Assembly: GCA_002408485.1 (NCBI GenBank)
Contig: DHSP01000003.1
Location: forward strand, 82,696 to 104,277
Length of the DNA stretch: 21,582 nucleotides
DNA from: Proteiniphilum sp. UBA5283
GTDB taxonomy: Bacteria; Bacteroidota; Bacteroidia; Bacteroidales; Dysgonomonadaceae
Reading direction: 5' to 3'
Each line of letters begins with the position of its first letter. Within the stretch, counting starts at the first letter, position 1. The translations under genes were made by a program, and so were the position numbers. This document shows positions 15,237-21,582 of the stretch, piece by piece. The notes below the pieces were generated by a model. The model saw only the letters and a program-made list of their open reading frames with translations. It was not told where the DNA came from and did no database searches.

Positions 15237-16685
15237 ATGCCCCAAAAACTCTTTCCCGCAAACAACCGACTCACACTGTTTCTTAAGTACAAACGGACAA
15301 TTATTTATACAGCTATTTTAATTCTTGTTGCCGTAGGTCATCATTTGTTGATGCAAATGCCCATTGAATCATTCAGATACATTCGTTGGTCGATCATCTC
15401 GATGTTGAGCTTTCTTTGTCTCGGCGGATCGATCATGCTGATGATGCGAAAAAACGGAGGGCGTGCGCGCACACTGTTCGCATTTGTGATGTGCATGGTG
15501 GGACTGACCAATTTATTATCACTCATCAAAGGGTTGACTACCGGTTATGCCGGTGTGGTAGAGTATAAATTCTTGTCTCTTCCCATGCTTATTTATGGCA
15601 GTGTGTATGCGTATATATTTCTCCTCTATCCTCTTGAAGCGCTACGCCCCGGGTGGCTTACACTGAGGCGGGCCACATTCCTGTTTTTACCTGCCGCTGT
15701 TATCCCGGGGACATTTATGCTTGCCACAAAAATGCAGCATGGGTCTCTGCCTGCCGTGGATAGCTGGGCAACTTTGCTTGGTGAATTCTGGAATTTTCAT
15801 GTGTGGCTCCGGTTGTTCATGCTTGTCTATCCTGTTTTCGGACTTTTGATAATGCTTCGTTACCGGAGCAATTATGAGGAATGGTGCGAGAACAACTATG
15901 CTTCGATGGAAAACATTGATATAAAATGGCTGGGCGATTATATTTTCGGTAATCTGGTGATTACACTTTCCTGCGAGATTGTGGTTTTGAGTGACAATAT
16001 CCGCAGCGTCCTGATGCATAACATCATTTTTTTGCTCTTTTTCCTGTATGGTTTCTATCGTGTTTTATTTCAGAAAAATCCCTATCCCGAAGGTTATTTC
16101 AAGGTGGGACTGGACGAAACGAAAGCCGAAATCAGAGAGGTTATGGGAATTGGCAAAAGATGCCAGAGCAGGGTGGGTGAGGGGAATATGGTTTTGATGC
16201 CGGAAAAAGGATCGGGTACAAATTGTTTGTTTGCCGATAAGCTACCCGAATACAGAGAAAAACTGGAACAATGGATGCTGTCTGAGAAGCCGCATCTTCG
16301 CAAAGACTTTAAACTGACGGATACCATGGAAATCCTGCCGCTGAACCGCAGTTACCTCTCGCGCCTGTTTAACGAAGGCTATGGAGAGAGTTTTTACCAA
16401 TTTGTAATGCGCTACCGTATTGCGGAAAGCAAACATCTGCTGTTGTCACGCTCCGATCTGAATATCACATGCATTGCCGATCTATCCGGATTCAGTTCCC
16501 CATCAGTCTTTGGCAGGGCATTTACACAAGAAATGAGTTGTAGTCCCACGCAATGGCGTGAAAAAGAGATGGCGCGAAAAATAAATACTCACGAAAAAAT
16601 AGATATCTTTGTTTACCCGGTTCAAAAAAACGGGCAGCAAAATGAGCGCACCACTTGCCGAACGGCTTCGGCCCCAGAGTCTTGA
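15237..16685 (+). CDS. Membrane-embedded AraC-family transcriptional regulator
   Basis: A 482-residue protein. Residues ~20-280 contain six to eight hydrophobic segments (about 21-39, 51-69, 80-98, 112-131, 147-163, 188-207, 236-252, 261-278), so the N-terminal half sits in the inner membrane. Residues ~340-445 are an AraC-type DNA-binding domain with two helix-turn-helices: the first through LNRSYLSRLFNEGYGESFYQFV (369-390), the second through IADLSGFSSPSVFGRAFTQEM (413-433). This layout is common in Bacteroidota; the signal sensed is unknown. The ~35 residues after the domain (HEKIDIF... to the end) are unlike the rest and overlap the rarA start by 44 nt. The divergent barrel gene and the repeat array suggest local and possibly self-regulation. 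Confidence 0.85.
   Translation: MPQKLFPANNRLTLFLKYKRTIIYTAILILVAVGHHLLMQMPIESFRYIRWSIISMLSFLCLGGSIMLMMRKNGGRARTLFAFVMCMVGLTNLLSLIKGLTTGYAGVVEYKFLSLPMLIYGSVYAYIFLLYPLEALRPGWLTLRRATFLFLPAAVIPGTFMLATKMQHGSLPAVDSWATLLGEFWNFHVWLRLFMLVYPVFGLLIMLRYRSNYEEWCENNYASMENIDIKWLGDYIFGNLVITLSCEIVVLSDNIRSVLMHNIIFLLFFLYGFYRVLFQKNPYPEGYFKVGLDETKAEIREVMGIGKRCQSRVGEGNMVLMPEKGSGTNCLFADKLPEYREKLEQWMLSEKPHLRKDFKLTDTMEILPLNRSYLSRLFNEGYGESFYQFVMRYRIAESKHLLLSRSDLNITCIADLSGFSSPSVFGRAFTQEMSCSPTQWREKEMARKINTHEKIDIFVYPVQKNGQQNERTTCRTASAPES
16604..16611 (+). promoter_or_regulatory. Probable -7 box for rarA inside the 3' end of the regulator gene
   Basis: TATCTTTG, a full match to TAnnTTTG, 31 nt before the rarA ATG. No convincing -33 TTTG upstream. 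Confidence 0.4.
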
Positions 16686-17910
16686 TGAGTTTATCGGCCA
16701 GAAACATCTGGTCGGCAAGGGGGCTGTATTGCGCAGGATGATTGATTCGGGAAGAATCCCCTCCATCATCTTCTGGGGCCCTCCGGGTGTAGGGAAGACA
16801 ACCCTTGCCCATATCATCGCCAATACGGTGAACGCACCGTTTTATAAGCTGAGTGCCATCAACTCGGGGGTGAAGGATGTGCGGGAGGTGATTGAAAAAG
16901 CAAAGAGCAATCGTTTTTTTAACAACGCTGCCCCCATTCTCTTTATTGATGAAATACACCGCTTCAGCAAATCGCAGCAGGACTCGCTGCTGCATGCAGT
17001 GGAGACCGGAACGGTGACGCTCATAGGAGCAACCACCGAAAATCCTTCCTTCGAGGTAATTCGGCCGCTGCTTTCGCGTTGTCAGGTTTATGTGCTCAAG
17101 TCGCTCGAGAAGAAGGATCTGGAAGTGCTGCTGCATCGTGCCCTTATGGAGGACCTGATCCTGAAAGAGAGAGAGATTGATGTGCAGGAAACCGATGCTT
17201 TATTCCGTTTCTCCGGGGGAGATGCCCGCAAGCTGTTGAACATTCTGGAGCTGGCCATACAAGCCAGTGGCGACGATAAGGTTGTGATTACCGACAAGAT
17301 GGTTACCGAGCGGCTTCAGGAGAATCCGGCAGCATATGACAAAGGGGGAGAGATGCATTATGACATCATCTCGGCCTTTATCAAATCGATCCGTGGCAGC
17401 GATCCCGATGCAGCGATCTACTGGCTGGCAAGGATGGTGGCCGGAGGAGAAGATCCTAAATTCATTGCCCGCAGGCTGGTCATCTCCGCCGCGGAAGATA
17501 TTGGCCTGGCCAATCCCAATGCGCTGCTGCTGGCCAATGCCTGTTTCGATACATTGCAGAAGATCGGGTGGCCGGAGGGACGCATTGTCCTGGCGGAAAC
17601 CACCATCTACCTGGCAGCATCCCCCAAAAGCAATTCAGCCTATCTTGCCATCGACGCGGCCATCGCGAAGGCGGAGCAGACCGGTAATCTGCCCGTACCG
17701 TTGCATCTGCGCAATGCTCCGACCGCATTGATGAAGGAGCTCGATTACGGGAAGGAGTACAAGTATGCGCACGACTATGAGAACAACTTTGTGAATCAGG
17801 AGTATCTACCCAAAGAATTAAAAAACAGCAGATTTTGGGATCCTCAGCGCAATCCTGCCGAAGCGAAGATGCATGAGCTAATGAAGAAGCTCTGGGGCGA
17901 TAAGAAGTAA
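16642..17910 (+). CDS. rarA: Replication-associated recombination protein A (AAA+ ATPase)
   Basis: A 422-residue cytoplasmic AAA+ ATPase of the RarA/MgsA/WRNIP1 family, related to clamp-loader subunits and acting at stalled replication forks. It opens with PLAERLRPQSLDEFIGQ (4-20), typical of the family. Walker A is GPPGVGKT (46-53), Walker B ILFIDE (99-104), sensor 1 lies in GATTENPSF (129-137), and RPLLSRC (141-147) carries the arginine-finger region. The C-terminal part (GGDARKLLN onward, then ISAFIKSIRGSDPDAAIYWLARM) is the family's tetramerisation domain. I use the ATG at 16642; a TTG at 16609 in the same frame is the end of a -7 promoter box and unlikely to start translation. Convergent with lptD, 10 nt apart. 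Confidence 0.95.
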   Translation: MSAPLAERLRPQSLDEFIGQKHLVGKGAVLRRMIDSGRIPSIIFWGPPGVGKTTLAHIIANTVNAPFYKLSAINSGVKDVREVIEKAKSNRFFNNAAPILFIDEIHRFSKSQQDSLLHAVETGTVTLIGATTENPSFEVIRPLLSRCQVYVLKSLEKKDLEVLLHRALMEDLILKEREIDVQETDALFRFSGGDARKLLNILELAIQASGDDKVVITDKMVTERLQENPAAYDKGGEMHYDIISAFIKSIRGSDPDAAIYWLARMVAGGEDPKFIARRLVISAAEDIGLANPNALLLANACFDTLQKIGWPEGRIVLAETTIYLAASPKSNSAYLAIDAAIAKAEQTGNLPVPLHLRNAPTALMKELDYGKEYKYAHDYENNFVNQEYLPKELKNSRFWDPQRNPAEAKMHELMKKLWGDKK

Positions 17911-17920
17911 GGCCTTCTCA

Positions 17921-20839
17921 CTAATACCAGTTCATGCCGCGGTCGTACGGTGAATTGCGTTGCTCGTATTTCAGGTCCTGCAACAACGAAGAGTTGGCGC
18001 GGATGGTGAAGTTATAGGATTTGTAGGGGCCTATGGGGATGAAGCTGGCCGACATGCTCCAGCAGTGCAGGTTACGGGTAAGCGAGCAGTTGATATTCGT
18101 AAACTTGTTCAGCTCGAAATTATAATCGGTATTGAAGGTGAAGTTCCAGTTTTTGGTCGGTTGTATGGAGCCGCTCAACCCGAAATTATGGGTCAGTTTC
18201 CCTTTGTACTCCAGGCGTTTCTTATCGAACTCGCCATATCCGTATCGCAAAGAGTAATTGAAAGATAGATTCCAGTTCACTGCATTTTTCAGATATCCGT
18301 CGCTGTCGAATTCTCCCGTTGAGTCGTCAGTGCCCTGAGATGAGCCCTTCCTTTGTGCCGACTCATATGGGTTTTCCCCCATCGTGCCATCGTCGGGCAG
18401 CTGGTTCTCCAGATTGCGTTTATCATCCCCTTCGTCTCCCTCCTTTTCACCGCGGGCAAATAATTTTTTGAAGGTATCCTGATTTAACGAATAGGAGAAG
18501 GAGGTACCCGTATTCATCAGCTTTCCGAATCCTTTTCCGTTGAGGATTCTGAGTTTATCCACCTGTCGTGGGTTTCCGTTTTTATCCAGTTGGTAAAGAT
18601 AGGGGTCCCAGGTGGCATTCAGACTTAATGTGTATGATTTGGAGAGCTTCAGGCGGATGTTTGAGTTGATCATGCTCCATTTCATGGAGTCGGCCATCAT
18701 GTTGTAGTTGAAGCTGATGCCCAGATCATCGATCAGGCTTATCTTCCTCACGCCGGTGGAGTCCTTGTCGGTACGTATCTTCATCTCAAGGTTGTTCTTG
18801 AAGTCAAAGCCAATGCTTCCGCTTTGTCCTCTGGGAGCCGTCCCGAACATCATGGAGGCGTAGGGTGAATAGGTATATTCCACATCTTCGCCATATTCAT
18901 TCTTGTATGAGTAGGTTTCGTAGAAGTTGTATTTGGGGTCGCCGAAGTCGGGCCGGAAATTCAGGCTGATACTTGGGGAGAAGACGTGACGTATGGCCTG
19001 GACTTTATCTCCGAATATTTTCCAGGGGGTGTACATGCCGTATAATTTTGTCTGTGCACTGAGCGACGTGCTGTAGTCATAGACACGTTTAAAACCGTAA
19101 ACGGTGTCCATGGGGACATGCCTTCTGGCGGTGGAGTCCCAGGCTTGCATATAGGCGCCGGTATACCACCGTTCGGTATAATTGAACGAGGGAGATATCT
19201 GTATATAGTCGAAAAGGGTAAAGGTGGCGCTTACCGGGATACTGTGGCGCATACCGTTGGTCCAGTCGCGGACAAGGTTCGATTTCAGAAATTTATATTC
19301 CTTCGTAGTGATTGAGTTACGGAACTCTCCGGAGTAACTCATCGATATTTTTTCATACCATCGCTCTTCACCGACCGCATTTTTTCTTTTTAGCGGATAA
19401 ATGCGGTTCATGGTGAGCGAGATGTTGGGCAACGTGGCGGCAATGGTTGAATCGCGCGACACCTGGTTGATATTCATGGTGGCCGACATGCTCCAGGGTG
19501 AGTCCGGAAAACGTTGTGTGAGGTTCACGCTCGAGCTTTTTGTGTTGTTGGATGCCTCCCTTGAATAGAGCCGGCTGAGGTCCCTGTGGTTGTTTCTGCT
19601 GGTGGAGAAGTTGACGCTGGCAGAGAGGGTGCGGTACATGTTGGCTTTCGGGTCCTGCGAGTGGGTCCAGTTGATGCGCAAATCTTTTGCTACGGAATAC
19701 GCTTCCGGCGCCACCTCCTTCAACTCTTTCTCTCCTGTCACCGTGCTTAAATAGTAGACATTGAAGTTTCCCGAATATTTATACCGTTTGCGGTAGTTGG
19801 AGCGTGCTCCGGCACCCCACGATCCTTTTGTGTAGATCTCGCCCGTCAGGGACAGGTCTATGTAATCACTCAATGCGAAGTAATAACCCCCATTTTGCAA
19901 GTAAAAACCCCGTGTCATCTCATCGCCATAGCTGGGCATAATGATTCCCGAAGAATATGATTTCGTGAAAGGAAAAAAGGCAAAAGGCAACACGACGGGG
20001 AAGAGGGGCACGTCGGCCACCACCAGCCAGGCAGGGCCGGTCACCACATCTTTTTCGGGGCGCACCTTGGCCTTCGACAGATTCAGGTAAAAATGAGGAT
20101 GATCGTGCTTGTCGCAGGTGGTATATTTTGCATTCCGCATGTAGAACGAGTTATCGGCATTCATCTTCGCCTCATTGGCCACAATGTTGCCTTCTCCCTG
20201 CTGTGTGACCACGTTGTTGATAAATGCTTTCCTTGTTTCGAAGTTGTAGCGTACCTTTTTCATCTCGTATTCCGTGCCACCTTCCGAAAACAGAGGAAGG
20301 CCGAACTCTTTGCCCAACGAATCGACTCCGAAAGTGGAGGAGATGATGCTGCTGTCCATGTCCACGGTAATGTATTCCCCCTTGATGCCCATTTCGCCAT
20401 ATTTGATGTCGGCATCTCCGTAGAGGTATCCCATGTTGTCGCTGGTGAACACCATGGAGTCTTGCGCAGTATAGAAAACGGCTGCTTTCAGTGTTTGGTC
20501 TTCCATGGATAGGCTATCCTGTGTGTCGACGGACAAAGAGTCCGGTGCAGTGATGGAAAGCGAATCGGAAGTAGCAATCGCAGTGTTCAGCGAATCGGCC
20601 TTCGTGGGCAGGACAGTCGAATCGGAGGGTTGAGCAACAGCCAAAGAGGGTGTAGACGGTGAGGCAGTGGCCGTATCGGGTGGGGCAATCTCCTTTCTTT
20701 CCGTGTCGGAAGGAAGAGCAGCCGATGCGGAACTTTGACTTATCTGATTCGTCGCTTCAGTAGCCTTTCGGGCGGAAGAGCATTGAAATGAGATTGTCAG
20801 GACGAAAAACAGAAATATGATACTGTAAAGTTGCCTCAT
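17921..20839 (-). CDS. lptD: LPS-assembly outer-membrane protein LptD (Bacteroidota form)
   Basis: A 972-residue outer-membrane protein expected to insert lipopolysaccharide or lipooligosaccharide into the outer leaflet. After a signal sequence (~residues 1-20) there is a Ser/Thr/Pro/Ala-rich linker (~25-115) with DSLS repeats. Next comes a jellyroll OstA-like domain (~118-270: FTSDNMGYLYGDADIKYGEMGIKG and following), then a beta-barrel to the end. A GPAWLVVADVPLFPVVLPFAFFP stretch (268-290) is the conserved plug of LptD proteins just before the barrel. C242 and the pair C918/C926 could form disulphides, as in E. coli LptD, but the pattern is not the same. Cys20 lies at the end of the signal sequence without a good lipobox. 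The start at 20839 is supported by a promoter just upstream. Confidence 0.85.
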   Translation of the reverse strand: MRQLYSIIFLFFVLTISFQCSSARKATEATNQISQSSASAALPSDTERKEIAPPDTATASPSTPSLAVAQPSDSTVLPTKADSLNTAIATSDSLSITAPDSLSVDTQDSLSMEDQTLKAAVFYTAQDSMVFTSDNMGYLYGDADIKYGEMGIKGEYITVDMDSSIISSTFGVDSLGKEFGLPLFSEGGTEYEMKKVRYNFETRKAFINNVVTQQGEGNIVANEAKMNADNSFYMRNAKYTTCDKHDHPHFYLNLSKAKVRPEKDVVTGPAWLVVADVPLFPVVLPFAFFPFTKSYSSGIIMPSYGDEMTRGFYLQNGGYYFALSDYIDLSLTGEIYTKGSWGAGARSNYRKRYKYSGNFNVYYLSTVTGEKELKEVAPEAYSVAKDLRINWTHSQDPKANMYRTLSASVNFSTSRNNHRDLSRLYSREASNNTKSSSVNLTQRFPDSPWSMSATMNINQVSRDSTIAATLPNISLTMNRIYPLKRKNAVGEERWYEKISMSYSGEFRNSITTKEYKFLKSNLVRDWTNGMRHSIPVSATFTLFDYIQISPSFNYTERWYTGAYMQAWDSTARRHVPMDTVYGFKRVYDYSTSLSAQTKLYGMYTPWKIFGDKVQAIRHVFSPSISLNFRPDFGDPKYNFYETYSYKNEYGEDVEYTYSPYASMMFGTAPRGQSGSIGFDFKNNLEMKIRTDKDSTGVRKISLIDDLGISFNYNMMADSMKWSMINSNIRLKLSKSYTLSLNATWDPYLYQLDKNGNPRQVDKLRILNGKGFGKLMNTGTSFSYSLNQDTFKKLFARGEKEGDEGDDKRNLENQLPDDGTMGENPYESAQRKGSSQGTDDSTGEFDSDGYLKNAVNWNLSFNYSLRYGYGEFDKKRLEYKGKLTHNFGLSGSIQPTKNWNFTFNTDYNFELNKFTNINCSLTRNLHCWSMSASFIPIGPYKSYNFTIRANSSLLQDLKYEQRNSPYDRGMNWY
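20498..20569 (-). repeat. Three 8-residue xDSLSxxx repeats within LptD
   Basis: Encodes SDSLSITA, PDSLSVDT and QDSLSMED (residues 91-114), with a further DSL at 82-84. It is part of the low-complexity linker between the signal sequence and the OstA-like domain; the 24-nt units keep the reading frame whatever the copy number. Confidence 0.65.
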
Positions 20840-20873
20840 GCGGTAAATGCAGCCTGCGTATGGTTTTCACACA

Positions 20874-20907
20874 CAAAACTACGCAAAATGAATGATTACC
20901 CCGCAAA
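20874..20907 (-). promoter_or_regulatory. Promoter for lptD
   Basis: On the - strand, TTTG (20907-20904), a 22-nt spacer and TAGTTTTG (20881-20874). Predicted transcription start is near 20867, about 28 nt before the ATG. Confidence 0.5.
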
Positions 20908-20942
20908 AATAATAAAAAGAAACTTAAGACAGATTGATTAAG
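20905..20942 (-). terminator. Weak possible terminator downstream of thrC
   Basis: CTTAA / TTAAG (5 bp, 10-nt loop, 20923-20942), followed on the - strand by a T-rich tract (TTTCTTTTTATTATTTTT). The stem is short and A/T-only apart from one G-C pair. A second hairpin, CTCTAAA / TTTAGAG (20965-20985), lies between it and thrC but lacks a T-run. Confidence 0.25.
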
Positions 20943-21065
20943 GCTTTTTTAAGGAGATTGAGCCCTCTAAAAATTAGGTTTAGAGATATTTCACGGTCAC
21001 CTTCTCAAGTCTTTCGCTGGTCCAGAACTTATATAGCTCTTTTTTATCAACTCATTGGTTAATGG

Positions 21066-21582
21066 TTAATGGCCCGACAACATCCGGATCAATTCGCTTA
21101 AGCTTTTGTAATCATTTGAAAGTGGATAGCTTTGCCGTGCCTTGTTCATGAAAGCTTTTAATCTTTCGGGAATATTGATTTGCTCACCGATGCATGCTTC
21201 CACCGTCTCTTTGAATTTTGCCGGATGGGCGGTAGCCAGGAAGATACCCGTTTCTCCCGGTTCCAGGCCCTCTTTGAGCGCAAGGTAGCCGCAGGCGCCA
21301 TGCGGGTCGAGCAGGTAATTGTTTTTTTGATGTACTTCCCGGATGGCCTGCTTTATTTCTTCGTCGGTATAGCGGAAGGCCGCGATATCCTTTGTAATTG
21401 ATGTGTGGGAATGGGAGTACAGATCGAGGATACGGTCGAAGTTACTGGGTGCCCCCACGTCCATGGCATTCGCCACGGTCTGTACCGAAGCACGGGGACG
21501 GTAATCACCCGAAAGAAGATACTCCCTGAATACATCGTTCCGGTTGTTGGCCGCGATAAACCGTTTTACTGGCAATCCCATT
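21066..21582 (-). CDS. thrC: Threonine synthase, C-terminal fragment
   Basis: The last ~172 residues of a pyridoxal-phosphate enzyme that converts O-phosphohomoserine to threonine. GLPVKRFIAANNRNDVFREYLLSG and ASVQTVANAMDVGAPSNFDRI match the C-terminal half of the family, including the NAMDVGxPSNF signature. LLDPHGACGYLAL and FLATAHPAKF near the end are also diagnostic. The frame stays open to the window's right edge. The methionine at 21581 is internal, so the N-terminal part with the PLP-lysine is missing only because the window stops. It reads toward lptD but is separated by 226 bp with an lptD promoter, so the two are probably not strictly one transcript. Confidence 0.92.
   Translation of the reverse strand, partial: MGLPVKRFIAANNRNDVFREYLLSGDYRPRASVQTVANAMDVGAPSNFDRILDLYSHSHTSITKDIAAFRYTDEEIKQAIREVHQKNNYLLDPHGACGYLALKEGLEPGETGIFLATAHPAKFKETVEACIGEQINIPERLKAFMNKARQSYPLSNDYKSLSELIRMLSGH

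Noticed and set aside
16609..16641. TTG start adding 11 residues to RarA
   Set aside because: The TTG is the end of a -7 promoter box, and the RarA family pattern begins at the ATG at 16642.
21048..21072. Short tandem TGGTTAA copies at the thrC stop
   Set aside because: Only two copies, spanning the stop codon; too short to be distinguished from chance.

Overview
This looks like chromosomal DNA from a member of the Bacteroidales, most likely near Dysgonomonadaceae/Porphyromonadaceae (Proteiniphilum- or Petrimonas-like; genus is inference). Pointers are the Bacteroidota-type promoters (TTTG, about 20 nt, TAnnTTTG) in front of most transcription units, the absence of clear Shine-Dalgarno sequences, a polysaccharide-utilisation gene cluster, the long Bacteroidota form of LptD, and a membrane-embedded AraC regulator. 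No tRNA, rRNA, CRISPR array, insertion sequence or phage gene was seen.

Region 1 (1-6006, + strand) is the tail of a carbohydrate-degradation operon. It encodes the end of a beta-L-arabinofuranosidase (GH127/GH146), a large heparinase II/III-type lyase, a GH43 enzyme, and a GH88 unsaturated glucuronyl hydrolase. Three proteins have export signals; the start of the GH127 gene is outside the window. Spacing is tight (6 nt, a 4-nt ATGA overlap, then 41 nt). The lyase would create unsaturated uronyl ends, GH88 would remove them, and the other two would strip arabinofuranosyl or xylosyl decorations. No SusC/SusD pair or regulator for the cluster lies inside the window.

Region 2 (6093-8736, - strand) holds a MerR-type regulator followed 7 nt later by a NamZ-type exo-N-acetylmuramidase (DUF1343), and a separately promoted zinc-knuckle SAM methyltransferase. 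The methyltransferase is divergent from alaS (9039-11654, +), which has a promoter about 130 nt upstream.

Region 3 (11723-13998, - strand) is a two-gene unit of a BASS-family transporter and a PlsC-like acyltransferase, translationally coupled through an ATGA overlap.

Region 4 (14058-16685) is the most interesting part. A small outer-membrane beta-barrel protein (-) and a multi-spanning membrane AraC-family regulator (+) are divergent across a 477-bp intergenic region. That region carries five direct copies of a 14-bp motif, TTGC-N5-GTAAA, at start-to-start spacings of 21, 42, 100 and 21 bp, plus one inverted near-copy. The 21-bp phasing is what tandem AraC-family half-sites show, so I read this as the regulator's operator array. 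The barrel gene ends in two adjacent hairpins, the second a good terminator.

Region 5 (16642-21582) is housekeeping: rarA (+), convergent with lptD (-), then the C-terminal part of threonine synthase (-) running off the end of the window. Several gene starts were moved from the longest open frame (transporter, acyltransferase, rarA), as explained in their entries.
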